A stretch of DNA of 64,000 bases from Nitzschia sp. DOCU1 (taxonomy: Eukaryota > Bacillariophyta > Bacillariophyceae > Bacillariales > Bacillariaceae). Each line of letters starts with the position of its first letter. Position 1 is the stretch's first letter. The notes under the pieces are model-generated. The model ran no database searches, was not told the origin of the DNA, and saw nothing but the letters and a program-made list of their open reading frames with translations. The translations under genes and the position numbers were made by a program. Where the stretch lies: positions 1,984,001 through 2,048,000 of the forward strand of contig OX595996.1 in the NCBI GenBank assembly GCA_951394045.1, in the 5' to 3' direction. This document shows positions 9,819 through 18,978 of the stretch, piece by piece.

Positions 9819-10389
9819 GGTATCATTGTGTTGAGCAGGTAAAATAATGATCCAAATCAGACGCTTGGTAGCAATTGGCTCTTTAAATCATTATCCAAAT
9901 AATTTACCATTTCAACCCATTAGGGTTTTTTCGAGGGCACAAGGCTGTGCATACCTTCCAGGTGTCAAAAGAATAAGTGAGCGCAGAAGCGGTGGCAAAA
10001 AAAGCAGAAATGGCGTGTAGCTTCCACGCGTCAACAGAGTAAGTGGGCGCGGAAGCGGAAGCGGCAACGGGACTGAATTAATAAAATGTCCAAAGGACGT
10101 ACCCAGCATGCGGGTTTTTAGAGCGCACAAGGCCGTGCGTACTTTCCACGCATCAACAAAATAAATGGGCACGGAAGCGGAAGGGGAAGTGGAAGCGGCG
10201 GAAGCAGAAGCGGCGGCAAGGGGACTGAATTAAAACTTGGAAACCGGCAGCGGGGCATGCTGGGATTGTTGAGTTAAGAGAAACGTGCACAGATTCACGT
10301 GTTGCAGAAAACGTTGATTACTACGCTCTTTCCCTAAAGGCAACACTAATGTTCACAAGAGTTAAAGCAGATCACATAAATATGGAAAC
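9819..10389. repeat. Degenerate GC-rich repeats
   Basis: Within 9919-10245 related segments recur, built from a 'cacaaggcYgtgcRtac' block, a 'cttccacgcRtcaacaRa' block, runs of 'gaagcgg' and 'gggactgaattaa' (twice, about 10070 and 10217). The copies are about 190 bp apart and degenerate. No gene is supported; the ORF on the minus strand here is only the low-complexity repeat read through. Confidence 0.6.
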
Positions 10390-10605
10390 ATGAATGCAGA
10401 ACAAGATCACCCTGCAATCAATTTGACTGGAATTTATAAACCGTGTCTAATCTGCCATGTCAGAATGACGCAAGACGACATTGTTCAACCTGACACTTGC
10501 AGACATGATTTTCATCATGAATGCTTGCGACTTTGGCAAATGAGGCACCCTAACTGCCCCGTGTGTCATGAGGAATTCAACTACATTTGCTTTGTAGTCA
10601 ACTAA
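10390..10605 (+). CDS. Minimal RING-H2 finger protein (71 aa)
   Basis: ATG at 10390. Nearly the whole protein is one RING-H2 domain: CLIC, CRHDFHHEC, then CPVC near residue 60. It is the plus-strand member of the local small-RING group. The likely role is E3 ligase or RING-RING pairing (family knowledge). There is no extra domain or targeting signal. It is short but all eight metal ligands are present, which argues against chance. Confidence 0.6.
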   Translation: MNAEQDHPAINLTGIYKPCLICHVRMTQDDIVQPDTCRHDFHHECLRLWQMRHPNCPVCHEEFNYICFVVN

Positions 10606-10670
10606 ACAAACTACTAGGACCTATATTGATATACACTTCAACTCGTATGATGTATTGTTACATTGTTACT

Positions 10671-10803
10671 AGCTGCCTTTCTAGGTAGCCATGATTGCTT
10701 GGGCGATTTGGCAAGATTGTTCGCCAATGGTGCAGTTAGCTGCTAAGTGGATAGCGCACTTTTTGGTGCTTTAATACTAGTAGGATTACTCCTAGCTAGT
10801 ATG
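10671..10803 (+). repeat. Dispersed non-coding repeat, copy 1
   Basis: About 130 bp that align well, with small gaps, to the reverse complement of 39781-39921. Shared blocks include 'ctgcctttcYaggtagcc', 'ggcgatttggc', 'ggatagcg' and 'gctttaata'. No coding potential; possibly a MITE-like or non-autonomous repeat. Confidence 0.6.
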
Positions 10804-10849
10804 TTTAGTTTAAAAGAGTGTTGATGTGTAATAAATAGATGCTATATAC

Positions 10850-11386
10850 TTATGCAGCTGGAGCAGTACATGAAGTAAGTACCCCAATGACAGACAATTT
10901 GGTAGCAAGAGCTCTACTTTTCGGAGTCGACGGCAATTCTGACAACGAATCGTACGCCTCATTTATAGCCTGAATCATCTCGTACACATTGCCGCACAAT
11001 GAACAAAGATGCCCAATGCTATTCAAAATACCAGCAAACAATAGGGGATCGCCCTTTTTGTCAAAGTTGTCATATCTACAGTATGCTTCACGTGCCCACC
11101 TTAAAACAGCTAGGGCTGTCGAGAGTTGGTTCACTGCTAGATACGATTCACCCAACCAAAACAACATGTTCGCCAATGTATGTGCATCTTTCTTAGCTAT
11201 CAGCTTACCTGGTGACATAATCCATTTGTAAACGAGACCACTAGCTACCAAGGCACGACTAAAGTATTCAATTGCATCTGCGTAAGCTTCCAAACTGTAG
11301 TGCGTTCTTCCCATCCTATAGTATACCCAGTAGAGACTACCGACAACTCTACTGCTGCTAGTACTAGCTGCAATACTTTTTGCCAT
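10850..11386 (-). CDS. TPR-like protein (178 aa)
   Basis: ATG at 11386. Three helical-hairpin repeats with TPR character are readable: Y-x-MG-x-x-HYSLEAYADAIEYFSRAL, then LFWLGESYLAVNQLSTALAVLRWA, then a weaker LNSIGHLCSLCGNVYEMIQAI. TPRs make protein-protein contact surfaces; no catalytic domain is attached. It is shorter than most TPR proteins and could be a fragment of a larger family member. It lies between a small RING gene and an acidic-protein gene; no functional link is visible. Confidence 0.6.
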   Translation of the reverse strand: MAKSIAASTSSSRVVGSLYWVYYRMGRTHYSLEAYADAIEYFSRALVASGLVYKWIMSPGKLIAKKDAHTLANMLFWLGESYLAVNQLSTALAVLRWAREAYCRYDNFDKKGDPLLFAGILNSIGHLCSLCGNVYEMIQAINEAYDSLSELPSTPKSRALATKLSVIGVLTSCTAPAA

Positions 11387-11531
11387 GATGGCTATTTTAT
11401 GACCATAGTGGAGTGCTTATGGCTACTCTAAAGTTTATAATATCAGGGAAGATTTGGTAAAATTGGTAGGTTGGATGAAGTTAATTATCGCAATTATCGC
11501 AAAAAGCACGCAAATTGATTTAAATGATTAA

Positions 11532-12017
11532 CTAAGTAGAGAATACCGAGTCGTCATCGCTCGTAAGGAAAATGTCGTCGTAGCATGCCTCGTCGGAAGG
11601 CAGCTCATACCCATCGTCCGAGTCGGTAGGGTAGTCCTCCCAGTAATCGTGGTTCGGAGCAAGGGTTGGTACTACCTTACCAAAGAACAACGGGGATTCG
11701 TCTTCGCTGCTACTACCTGCATCGTCATGATGCTTCGTGACTGCCTGTAGTACAGTCGGATAGTGTGTACGACCCCGTCGATCCATTCCTAGTAGAGGGT
11801 GGGTTGTTGTCGTTGTAGGGATCGTTGTAGGAATCGTCATACCTAGTACTAAAGGGTGAGTTGTTGTCGTTGATTTTGCATCGTCGCCCTTGCGATTCTT
11901 GTCGTCAGGAAAATCTTCGAATGATTCATCATCCGACTCTTCCATTAAAGGAAAACCATCGTAGTTTTTGGGAAAGTCATCGAATGATTCATCATCAGGG
12001 GTGGAGAGGGAGTTCAT
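11532..12017 (-). CDS. Acidic, Ser/Thr-rich hypothetical protein (161 aa)
   Basis: I start at the ATG at 12017; the ORF is open upstream to 12092 but only from a TTG. Family not recognised. It has DESFxDFP repeats near the N-terminus, a Thr-Pro-rich middle and an acidic C-terminal half (SSSEDESPLFF, TDSDDG). Bases 1-67 of the window carry part of a second copy, so this is a multicopy sequence. Probably disordered; no function assigned. Confidence 0.5.
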   Translation of the reverse strand: MNSLSTPDDESFDDFPKNYDGFPLMEESDDESFEDFPDDKNRKGDDAKSTTTTHPLVLGMTIPTTIPTTTTTHPLLGMDRRGRTHYPTVLQAVTKHHDDAGSSSEDESPLFFGKVVPTLAPNHDYWEDYPTDSDDGYELPSDEACYDDIFLTSDDDSVFST

Positions 12018-12099
12018 TGTTGCAATGGATGAATAGAATGAGCGAGCTAGGATCGAAAAGCATCCCAACACTGGGCAGCAACGTCTAACCAATAAAAAC

Positions 12100-13186
12100 T
12101 AGATCCGACAAAAACGTCCGACAAAGCCGTTTGGTGGCAATATACTAATAGAGTTAAAGTAAGCACTAGTAAGAGTTCCAATACGTCGAGCAGCAAGCAG
12201 CAAGGCCAACCGAAAGACTTCGAATGAGAATAGTAGTGGGACGGTGCATCGAGACGAGTTGACAGAACCAGGTTTGTCCGTTAATACCAATCCTTCTCTT
12301 CCCCAAGTCTTCGAATGAGAGTATGAGTTCCAAGACGTCGAGCAGCAAGGCCGACCGAAGGGCTTCGAATGAGAGTAGTAGTGAGACGATTTCGAGAAAA
12401 GAACAGCTTGCGTCGAGACGAATTGACAGAACCAGGTTCGTCGCTTGCTACCGATCCTACTCACCTGAAGTCCAAGATCCGCCAGACGCTCAAGATCAAA
12501 TCCGGTGCCGTTGCCGCGGCGAACGAATCAAAACTTTCTGCAAAACTTCGTTACAGAAATTCCAACACCCGAGTCTTTGGCAAAGTTACCGTAACCTCCT
12601 GTTCCCCGCACAATCCGCAACTCTTCGGATGAGATTAAGTGTTCCAAGACGTCAAGCAGCAAGGCCGACCGAAGGGCTTCGAATGAGAGTAGTAGTTCAA
12701 GATTAAATCCAGTGCCGTAGCAAATATTCCGTATTCGTAGTCGATGGCTTTCTTTCGATTGAATTGTCTTTAATTCCAGGGCTTCGAATGAGAGTAGTAG
12801 TTCAAGATTAAATCCAGTGCCGTAGCAAATATTTCGTATTCGTAGTCGATGGCTTTCTTTCGATTGAATTGTCTTTAATTCCAGCAGTGAAAACGAATGT
12901 ATCCTCCGTAACCACCTTTTCCCCGCACAATCCGCAACTCTTCGGATGAGATTAAGAGTTCCAAGACGTCAAGCAGCAAAACGAATGTATCCTCTTCATG
13001 CAGTCCTGTGTGAATGCAAGGCCGACCGAAGGGCTTCGAATGAGAGTAGTAGTGAGACGATTTCGAGAAAAGAACAGCTTGCGTCGAGACGAATTGACAG
13101 ACAAATCCTTCCACTTACCCCATCACGGTCGTCATAAGCGGTGGCTAATCGTTGCCCCAAGAAATTATGTGACAAACCGAAACGTC
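12100..13186. repeat. Mosaic direct-repeat block, left copy
   Basis: Built from recurring modules such as 'gacttcgaatgagaatagtagtg', 'cgagacgaattgacag' and 'ccaagacgtcgagcagcaagg'. Bases 12459-13186 match 15896-16623 almost perfectly at a constant offset of 3437. The upstream part (12170-12458) shares shuffled modules with 15520-15895. ORFs on either strand here are repeat read-through. No gene is supported. Confidence 0.85.
12675..12884. repeat. 105-bp tandem duplication in left block
   Basis: Units 12675-12779 and 12780-12884 are nearly identical. The same pair recurs in the right block at 16112-16321. Confidence 0.85.
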
Positions 13187-13357
13187 TGGGGGCGCCAATA
13201 GACTGTTATCCCGCATCTTCCACTTTGTTATTCGCAATATAATACACTGCAAAACCCCACTAGCTCGGACCCCGACTGATTCTAAAACCAGGATTGTGCA
13301 TTACGTTAGCGATAGTAGATGTAATTTCGTAAATCGCTATGCATTTTGGACGATTAT

Positions 13358-15094
13358 TTATGAATGTTGTTCTTCAGCGAACCTCGCCTCGAGCTCAACA
13401 ATGTGCCGCTGTAGTTCCAACTTGTCCAGCTCTAGTTGAGATACCTTGAGTTGGAGTTGGGCAATCTCGTCCTTCAGTTCGTACACAATGTCTTCGTGTT
13501 CTTCGTCGGCCCTTTCTTCAAACGCACCCATTACACAGCTGATATGAAAGCTTTTCTCTCCCTCGTCATCAGTACTGCAAGTGAATGTACAGGTACTCGT
13601 AGATCCCATGTCGTCATCATGACCCTCAGTACGAATGGAAGAGTTTGGATTGAAGTCAGACAATGTCATAGGGGTACCAGTAGATTCTTCGTCAGCATCG
13701 GCATAAGTAATTTCGAGAGGGGGAGGGGCTTCGAGAGCGGGCGGGGCTTGGGCAATAGCTCCGATAGGCCCAGAATTCAGAGCCTTCATTTCCCTTGCGA
13801 ATTCCGAGCCTTTCTTCTCTCTCCGTTTATTGCCCACCCATCTGTCAAACTTGTTCTCCGATTTCAAGCCATAAGCCCCTGTCTCTTTGCCCAAGGCGCA
13901 GCGTGCATGCAGTACAAGGTGGCGCAAGCATACGTAGAGCTTACGTTTGTTGAGGTTCGCCTTCAGATGTTCAACATTCCCGAATTCAAATATGGTGTCC
14001 TTGGTCCGCTTGGCGCCAGTAAAGAGAACCCTCATACAATTCTCAATGTCAGTTGCCTCTTCGTCAAAGGTGTCAAACTTTTGTCCATCGAACATAGGAT
14101 CGTCCGGTTGGACAGGTCTCAATTTCACGCCACCTGACCACTGTTTAAACTGTTGAAGTTCGTCAGAAGAGCTGGGAATTGCCACGTAATTACCGGTTTC
14201 TTCGTCATCAAACTCAAGGCGGGGGTGAGAACCGGTAAGTCGACTAAGGCTTCTAAAAGCATCCGCCAGAGAAGTGGTCTTCTTGAAGAATGCTCGCACG
14301 AGAATCACCAGTCGGCTCATGTGCGTCATCTTATCATCGTATTCCAAATAGGGAAACCGAAGTTTAAACGCCATCAACGCAATAATAAAGAACTCCAGGT
14401 GCTGTTCTCCCTTGTCCTCGTCATTCCGCCTACTGTTACCGGTAGTCTCGACCTTACGCTTTTCCGTCACCAGATCATGAATCTTGTTGCATATGGAACT
14501 CCAATAGCCGTTCGTCTCCCCACGTTTGCTGGCCCCTATATTCAAAAATGTCACGACAATCTTTCCAGTCTTGGTGTCTACTCTGGCACGAAATTTCTTC
14601 AACTTCAATACGTCAGCGAATGTCACACCATTACCGCCCTCTTGCTTAAGAGCCCAAATGAAGTAGATTGCATGCGTGGCAACATTGTCAAAGTTCGCAG
14701 AAATCCTGGCAAGAGTGAGAACCCTAACAGCCTCTGTGGGTTCCCAATCTAACGAATTAAGCTCAGGATCTCCGAAGAACACAACATCGTTCGGATGCAT
14801 TTCCTTAGCCCTTTCCGTCGGAGTAACCTGCTGTTCTTCTTCCCACCGCTCAAAGTGCCTCCTGTGCGCATGTACCTCACTAACGCGCGGGGGCGGGGGC
14901 GGGGGCGGCAAAGGCGAAGGCGTCCTACTGGCATCGTACAGGACATCGCGAACAACCGACGAATTCGCAGATTCCTCAAAATCGCACCGTTCGTTCATCA
15001 AAGCTTCCGCATATGCCGCGCACTCCGCATACAACATGTCGGAGTAGTCGTCGCTGTCGACGCTTTCGTCGCCTGCACGAATTTGTTTCGTCAT
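13358..15094 (-). CDS. Unrecognised 578-aa protein with C-terminal coiled coil
   Basis: ATG at 15094. Family not recognised. Visible parts: an acidic N-terminus, a run of eight Pro near residue 65, a folded-looking middle (about 100-420) rich in basic and aromatic residues, an Ala/Pro-rich linker, an acidic Ser/Thr stretch, and a clear C-terminal coiled coil (about 530-575, heptads of L/I with E/K). The gene is intact and is flanked by the two repeat blocks at 12.1-13.2 and 15.5-16.6 kb. This raises the possibility that gene and repeats move together, but no RT, transposase or integrase motif is visible. It may equally be a host gene inside a repeat cluster. Confidence 0.55.
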   Translation of the reverse strand: MTKQIRAGDESVDSDDYSDMLYAECAAYAEALMNERCDFEESANSSVVRDVLYDASRTPSPLPPPPPPPRVSEVHAHRRHFERWEEEQQVTPTERAKEMHPNDVVFFGDPELNSLDWEPTEAVRVLTLARISANFDNVATHAIYFIWALKQEGGNGVTFADVLKLKKFRARVDTKTGKIVVTFLNIGASKRGETNGYWSSICNKIHDLVTEKRKVETTGNSRRNDEDKGEQHLEFFIIALMAFKLRFPYLEYDDKMTHMSRLVILVRAFFKKTTSLADAFRSLSRLTGSHPRLEFDDEETGNYVAIPSSSDELQQFKQWSGGVKLRPVQPDDPMFDGQKFDTFDEEATDIENCMRVLFTGAKRTKDTIFEFGNVEHLKANLNKRKLYVCLRHLVLHARCALGKETGAYGLKSENKFDRWVGNKRREKKGSEFAREMKALNSGPIGAIAQAPPALEAPPPLEITYADADEESTGTPMTLSDFNPNSSIRTEGHDDDMGSTSTCTFTCSTDDEGEKSFHISCVMGAFEERADEEHEDIVYELKDEIAQLQLKVSQLELDKLELQRHIVELEARFAEEQHS

Positions 15095-15435
15095 TGTAAC
15101 ACTCTATCCTATTTCTATTCTGACTTCACAGGGCGGACCTAAAAAAATGAGCTAGAAACATCGCAACCTCTGGGTAGGTACGTACAACTATCTACTTTAG
15201 GATATCTTGGCAATACAGCTCTGCACTATTGGTTAGGCCCCTACCCTACAGCCACCATTCTTCACCCCGACAGGGAAACAAAGAATTCAAGTATTCTACA
15301 CTAGATTGAGATAAAAACTATAGTGCAACGAATAATTACAAAAATTATCCAACAGGCTAGAGAAGCTCCGAAGTGGGATCGGTTTTTCTAAGCATTGATT
15401 TACGACGAAAAACGATTTTCGACCGAAACTAATGG
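15095..15435. other. Intergenic, nothing recognised
   Basis: This is the upstream region of the 578-aa gene. No ORF, repeat or RNA gene was seen. Confidence 0.5.
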
Positions 15436-15449
15436 TTACAGAAACCTAC

Positions 15450-16623
15450 GAGAATTGACAGAACCAGGTTGGTTGCTTGCTACCAATCCTTCTAGTCCGC
15501 AAGTCTTCGAATGAAAGTAAGAGTTCCAAGACGTCGAGCAGCAAGGCCAACCAAAAGACTTCGAATGAGAATAGTAGTGGGACGGTGCATCGAGACGAGT
15601 TGACAGAACCAGGTAGCAAGGCCGACCGAAGGGCTTCGAATGAGAGTAGTAGTGAGACGATTTCGAGAAAAGAACAGCTTGCGTCGAGACGAATTGACAG
15701 AACCAGGTTTGTCGCTTGCTACCGATCCTACTCACCTGAAATCCAAGATCCGCCAGACGCTCAAGATCAAATCCGGTGCCGCGGCGTCGAGACGAGTTGA
15801 CAGAACCAGGTAGCAAGGCCGACCGAAGGGCTTCGAATGAGAGTAGTAGTGAGACGATTTCGAGAAAAGAACAGCTTGCGTCGAGACGAATTGACACTCA
15901 CCTGAAGTCCAAGATCCGCCAGACGCTCAAGATCAAATCCGGTGCCGTTGCCGCGGCGAACGAATCAAAACTTTCTGCAAAACTTCGTTACAGAAATTCC
16001 AACACCCGAGTCTTTGGCAAAGTTACCGTAACCTCCTGTTCCCCGCACAATCCGCAACTCTTCGGATGAGATTAAGTGTTCCAAGACGTCAAGCAGCAAG
16101 GCCGACCGAAGGGCTTCGAATGAGAGTAGTAGTTCAAGATTAAATCCAGTGCCGTAGCAAATATTCCGTATTCGTAGTCGATGGCTTTCTTTCGATTGAA
16201 TTGTCTTTAATTCCAGGGCTTCGAATGAGAGTAGTAGTTCAAGATTAAATCCAGTGCCGTAGCAAATATTTCGTATTCGTAGTCGATGGCTTTCTTTCGA
16301 TTGAATTGTCTTTAATTCCAGCAGTGAAAACGAATGTATCCTCCGTAACCACCTTTTCCCCGCACAATCCGCAACTCTTCGGATGAGATTAAGAGTTCCA
16401 AGACGTCAAGCAGCAAAACGAATGTATCCTCTTCATGCAGTCCTGTGTGAATGCAAGGCCGACCGAAGGGCTTCGAATGAGAGTAGTAGTGAGACGATTT
16501 CGAGAAAAGAACAGCTTGCGTCGAGACGAATTGACAGACAAATCCTTCCACTTACCCCATCACGGTCGTCATAAGCGGTGGCTAATCGTTGCCCCAAGAA
16601 ATTATGTGACAAACCGAAACGTC
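15450..16623. repeat. Mosaic direct-repeat block, right copy
   Basis: The same modules as 12100-13186, with one extra reiteration of the 'gagacgatttcgagaaaag' segment (15640-15700 and 15840-15895). 15896-16623 is the near-identical partner of 12459-13186. Similarity ends abruptly after 'aaacgtc' at 16623. A short string 'cgtccgacaaagc' occurs just outside both blocks (about 12115 and 16731). Confidence 0.85.
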
Positions 16624-17224
16624 GTGGCGGCGAGTTGCGTCCCATGCCTGGCGGACTACTGGCAGACAGTTCTGCGAGCGGCGGCTGCAGCGCAGTCACG
16701 GGCACGACAATGGCGGTTTGGAACAAAAAACGTCCGACAAAGCAGCTTTCTTGGAAGGCAAATTCTGGATGAGTCCTTCACAACCGGTACAATCATCCAT
16801 TCATTGAGTGCCTTTGAATGAGCCGGAGAGATGTCTCCATGGTCATTGTTTGCTTTGATTCCACAACATGAGAAAAACCATCAAAACCGATTCCAGCGGT
16901 GTTCGGGCGATTTTCAGTATTTTTCGTAAAAAGCGCGCGTGATTTACCCGAATTTTCTAAGTAATATAACGGCAGTTTTTTCATCGTGAGGATTTCTTAT
17001 ATTTTGCTCTTCACTTCGTACCCTTGAGGCGCCGGCAGGGCCCCTACCCCACCGCGCCATCGTTTTTCATGGTCTCCCCAGGGAGAGCCACGGACCATTA
17101 TCAAGAAATGGATACAAGTCGCTCCCAGTCCAGTAAAACGACGAGATGGACCATTGTTGCTTCATTCTTCTCACAATTCGTCGGGCAAAATTTAACTCAC
17201 ATTGTTGTCCACAAACCAAGAACG
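16624..17224. other. Upstream region of the lipase gene
   Basis: No gene was seen. The lipase reading frame is open back to 17024, but only the ATG at 17225 gives a proper signal peptide; an in-frame ATG at 17069 gives a long basic leader. Confidence 0.5.
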
Positions 17225-18847
17225 ATGAAGGAGGGCTCCCTCGTGGTCGTTTCATCATGCGCTCTGCTGCTGCTGGTCGCGAGCAATCTGTTGCCTGCTC
17301 AAGGAGCAACTCTTACGGTTGGTTCAGATCTCGTGAGCAACTTTCGTACCGCGGCGCTGCTCTCCAACCAAGTCTATGCGATGACTACTAGGGAAGATGT
17401 CTCCTCCCTCCTACGTGTGAACATCAGCTCTTTTTCTTACGATCGCAGAGGACAATTATCTGACGGTAATGCCGTCGATGCCTGGATCGGTGCTCTCGTT
17501 GGCAATGATTGCTTTATTGTCTTCAAGGGCACACAAGGAGGCGCATTGGAGGAAGACTGGGCTGAAAATGTCTCTACCAAGTATGCTTTTGTAACCGATA
17601 TTTGCGCCATCGGGATGGGGTTTTTCACTGCTGCCTTCTCGAAGACAACAGTCTTTGACTGGGCGCAAGGGTGCATGAGCGAAGCGCCTGGTCGGAGGCT
17701 GATATATACAGGACATAGTCAAGGTGGCGCTGCGGCTGTCACAGCTGCAACTCTGTTTGGAGCTAATCCTTACCAACCGGACTTTTTGGACAAACCTGAC
17801 GACGAACCGATCATTACGAACGTCCGTTCAGAGAGTTTCATTTCCAGCCACGGCGCACTCTTTGCCGCCAAGCCTATTGTCATTACATTTGGAGCGCCGA
17901 GAACAATTGATATTATTACCTCCGCGTGCCCTGTCGAGAGCAACAACCACTTCCGTTTTGTTAACGTTGGTCCCAGAGCGGATGTTTCCGTATACGACCC
18001 TGTGACTTTTCTCAATGCACCTGCCATCCACAAAGGCCACGAAATCTTCCTAAGTGACAGCCGCGGGAGTGTTTTCTATAATGGGCTGGATCCATCCACT
18101 TTTAGAGTTACTTCCACAACGTACACTGCGCCCCACTCGATGGTCCAATACAAAGACCGTATCCTTGCTCTACCAACCAGCTCTCAAACTTTTGACAAAT
18201 TCGCAAACAACGCCATCTGTGGAGACAATGCAGAGTGCCCCGTTGCTTGCCTTGATAAGAACACTCCTACTTTGGACATGCGATGCACTGATGGGAAAGT
18301 TGGCAGTCATTGCTATGACGATAATCACTGCATTGATAAGCGCTGTGAAGATGTTCCTTTCTTGTCGATTGGCACCGCTGGTACTTGCAAGGCAAAGCTT
18401 GGACTTGGCGCCATTTGCAAAGAAGCTAACGACTGCCAAAGCGGACTAATTTGTGCGGGGCAGGGACTTTTGGGGGCATTCGATGGAGTGTGCTCCGACA
18501 GATCCAATGGCAAGAAATGCAGCGGCGATAACGAGTGTCTCTCGGGTCGCTGTGATGATACATGCATGGCCAAGTTGGGTAGTTGTAGTGCTTGTAATGA
18601 GAACTCTGACTGTTCGAGCAACAATTGCATTCTTCGAAGCACTCAGATGGCTTGCGCCCGAAATGATGGCAAGATGGACGATGGTTGCTATTGTGACTTC
18701 GACTCGCACTGCAACAGTGGTCGCTGTGAAGGAAGTTGGCCTCCTTACAAATGCTACGCTCGCCTCGGTGCGGGGTCCAGTTGCAATGAGAATAGTGACT
18801 GCATTTCTAACAGCTGTTCCGGTTGGTTTTCACCCAAATGCAAGTAA
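17225..18847 (+). CDS. Secreted class-3 lipase with Cys-rich tail (540 aa)
   Basis: I chose the ATG at 17225 because it begins a classic signal peptide (MKEGSL, a Val/Leu core, LLPAQGA). An alpha/beta-hydrolase lipase-3 domain spans ~30-310. The nucleophile elbow GHSQGG gives Ser165; the Asp is in RADVSVYD (D253 or D258) and the His in HKGHEIF (H269 or H272), in the usual order. Class-3 lipases hydrolyse triacylglycerol or galactolipid esters. Residues ~330-540 are a long tail of repeated Cys-rich modules (CxENSDC, CxSGRC, DxxCxSNNC) with paired cysteines. These resemble extracellular disulfide-rich domains and may bind surfaces or polysaccharide. Such a tail is unusual on a lipase. The gene is convergent with the WLM gene. 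Confidence 0.85.
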   Translation: MKEGSLVVVSSCALLLLVASNLLPAQGATLTVGSDLVSNFRTAALLSNQVYAMTTREDVSSLLRVNISSFSYDRRGQLSDGNAVDAWIGALVGNDCFIVFKGTQGGALEEDWAENVSTKYAFVTDICAIGMGFFTAAFSKTTVFDWAQGCMSEAPGRRLIYTGHSQGGAAAVTAATLFGANPYQPDFLDKPDDEPIITNVRSESFISSHGALFAAKPIVITFGAPRTIDIITSACPVESNNHFRFVNVGPRADVSVYDPVTFLNAPAIHKGHEIFLSDSRGSVFYNGLDPSTFRVTSTTYTAPHSMVQYKDRILALPTSSQTFDKFANNAICGDNAECPVACLDKNTPTLDMRCTDGKVGSHCYDDNHCIDKRCEDVPFLSIGTAGTCKAKLGLGAICKEANDCQSGLICAGQGLLGAFDGVCSDRSNGKKCSGDNECLSGRCDDTCMAKLGSCSACNENSDCSSNNCILRSTQMACARNDGKMDDGCYCDFDSHCNSGRCEGSWPPYKCYARLGAGSSCNENSDCISNSCSGWFSPKCK

Positions 18848-18978
18848 CGGTTACCTCTACGGGTTGCAGCGTTGATATACGTTGGTTGCGAGGATTCGAT
18901 CCTAAAGGACGAGTGCGATTGTTGGTTCGTCGCTCATTTCATAATGACCATTATTATTTGTTTGAATTCATATTATTA

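Noticed and set aside
9919..10245. CRISPR-like array
   Set aside because: Repeats are degenerate, unevenly spaced, and the genome is eukaryotic.
12099..12464. ORFs inside the repeat blocks (also 15436-15897 and others)
   Set aside because: They follow repeat modules, change with module order, and have no domain.
12459..16623. LTR retrotransposon
   Set aside because: The direct repeats lack TG...CA ends and there is no primer site, RT or integrase between them.
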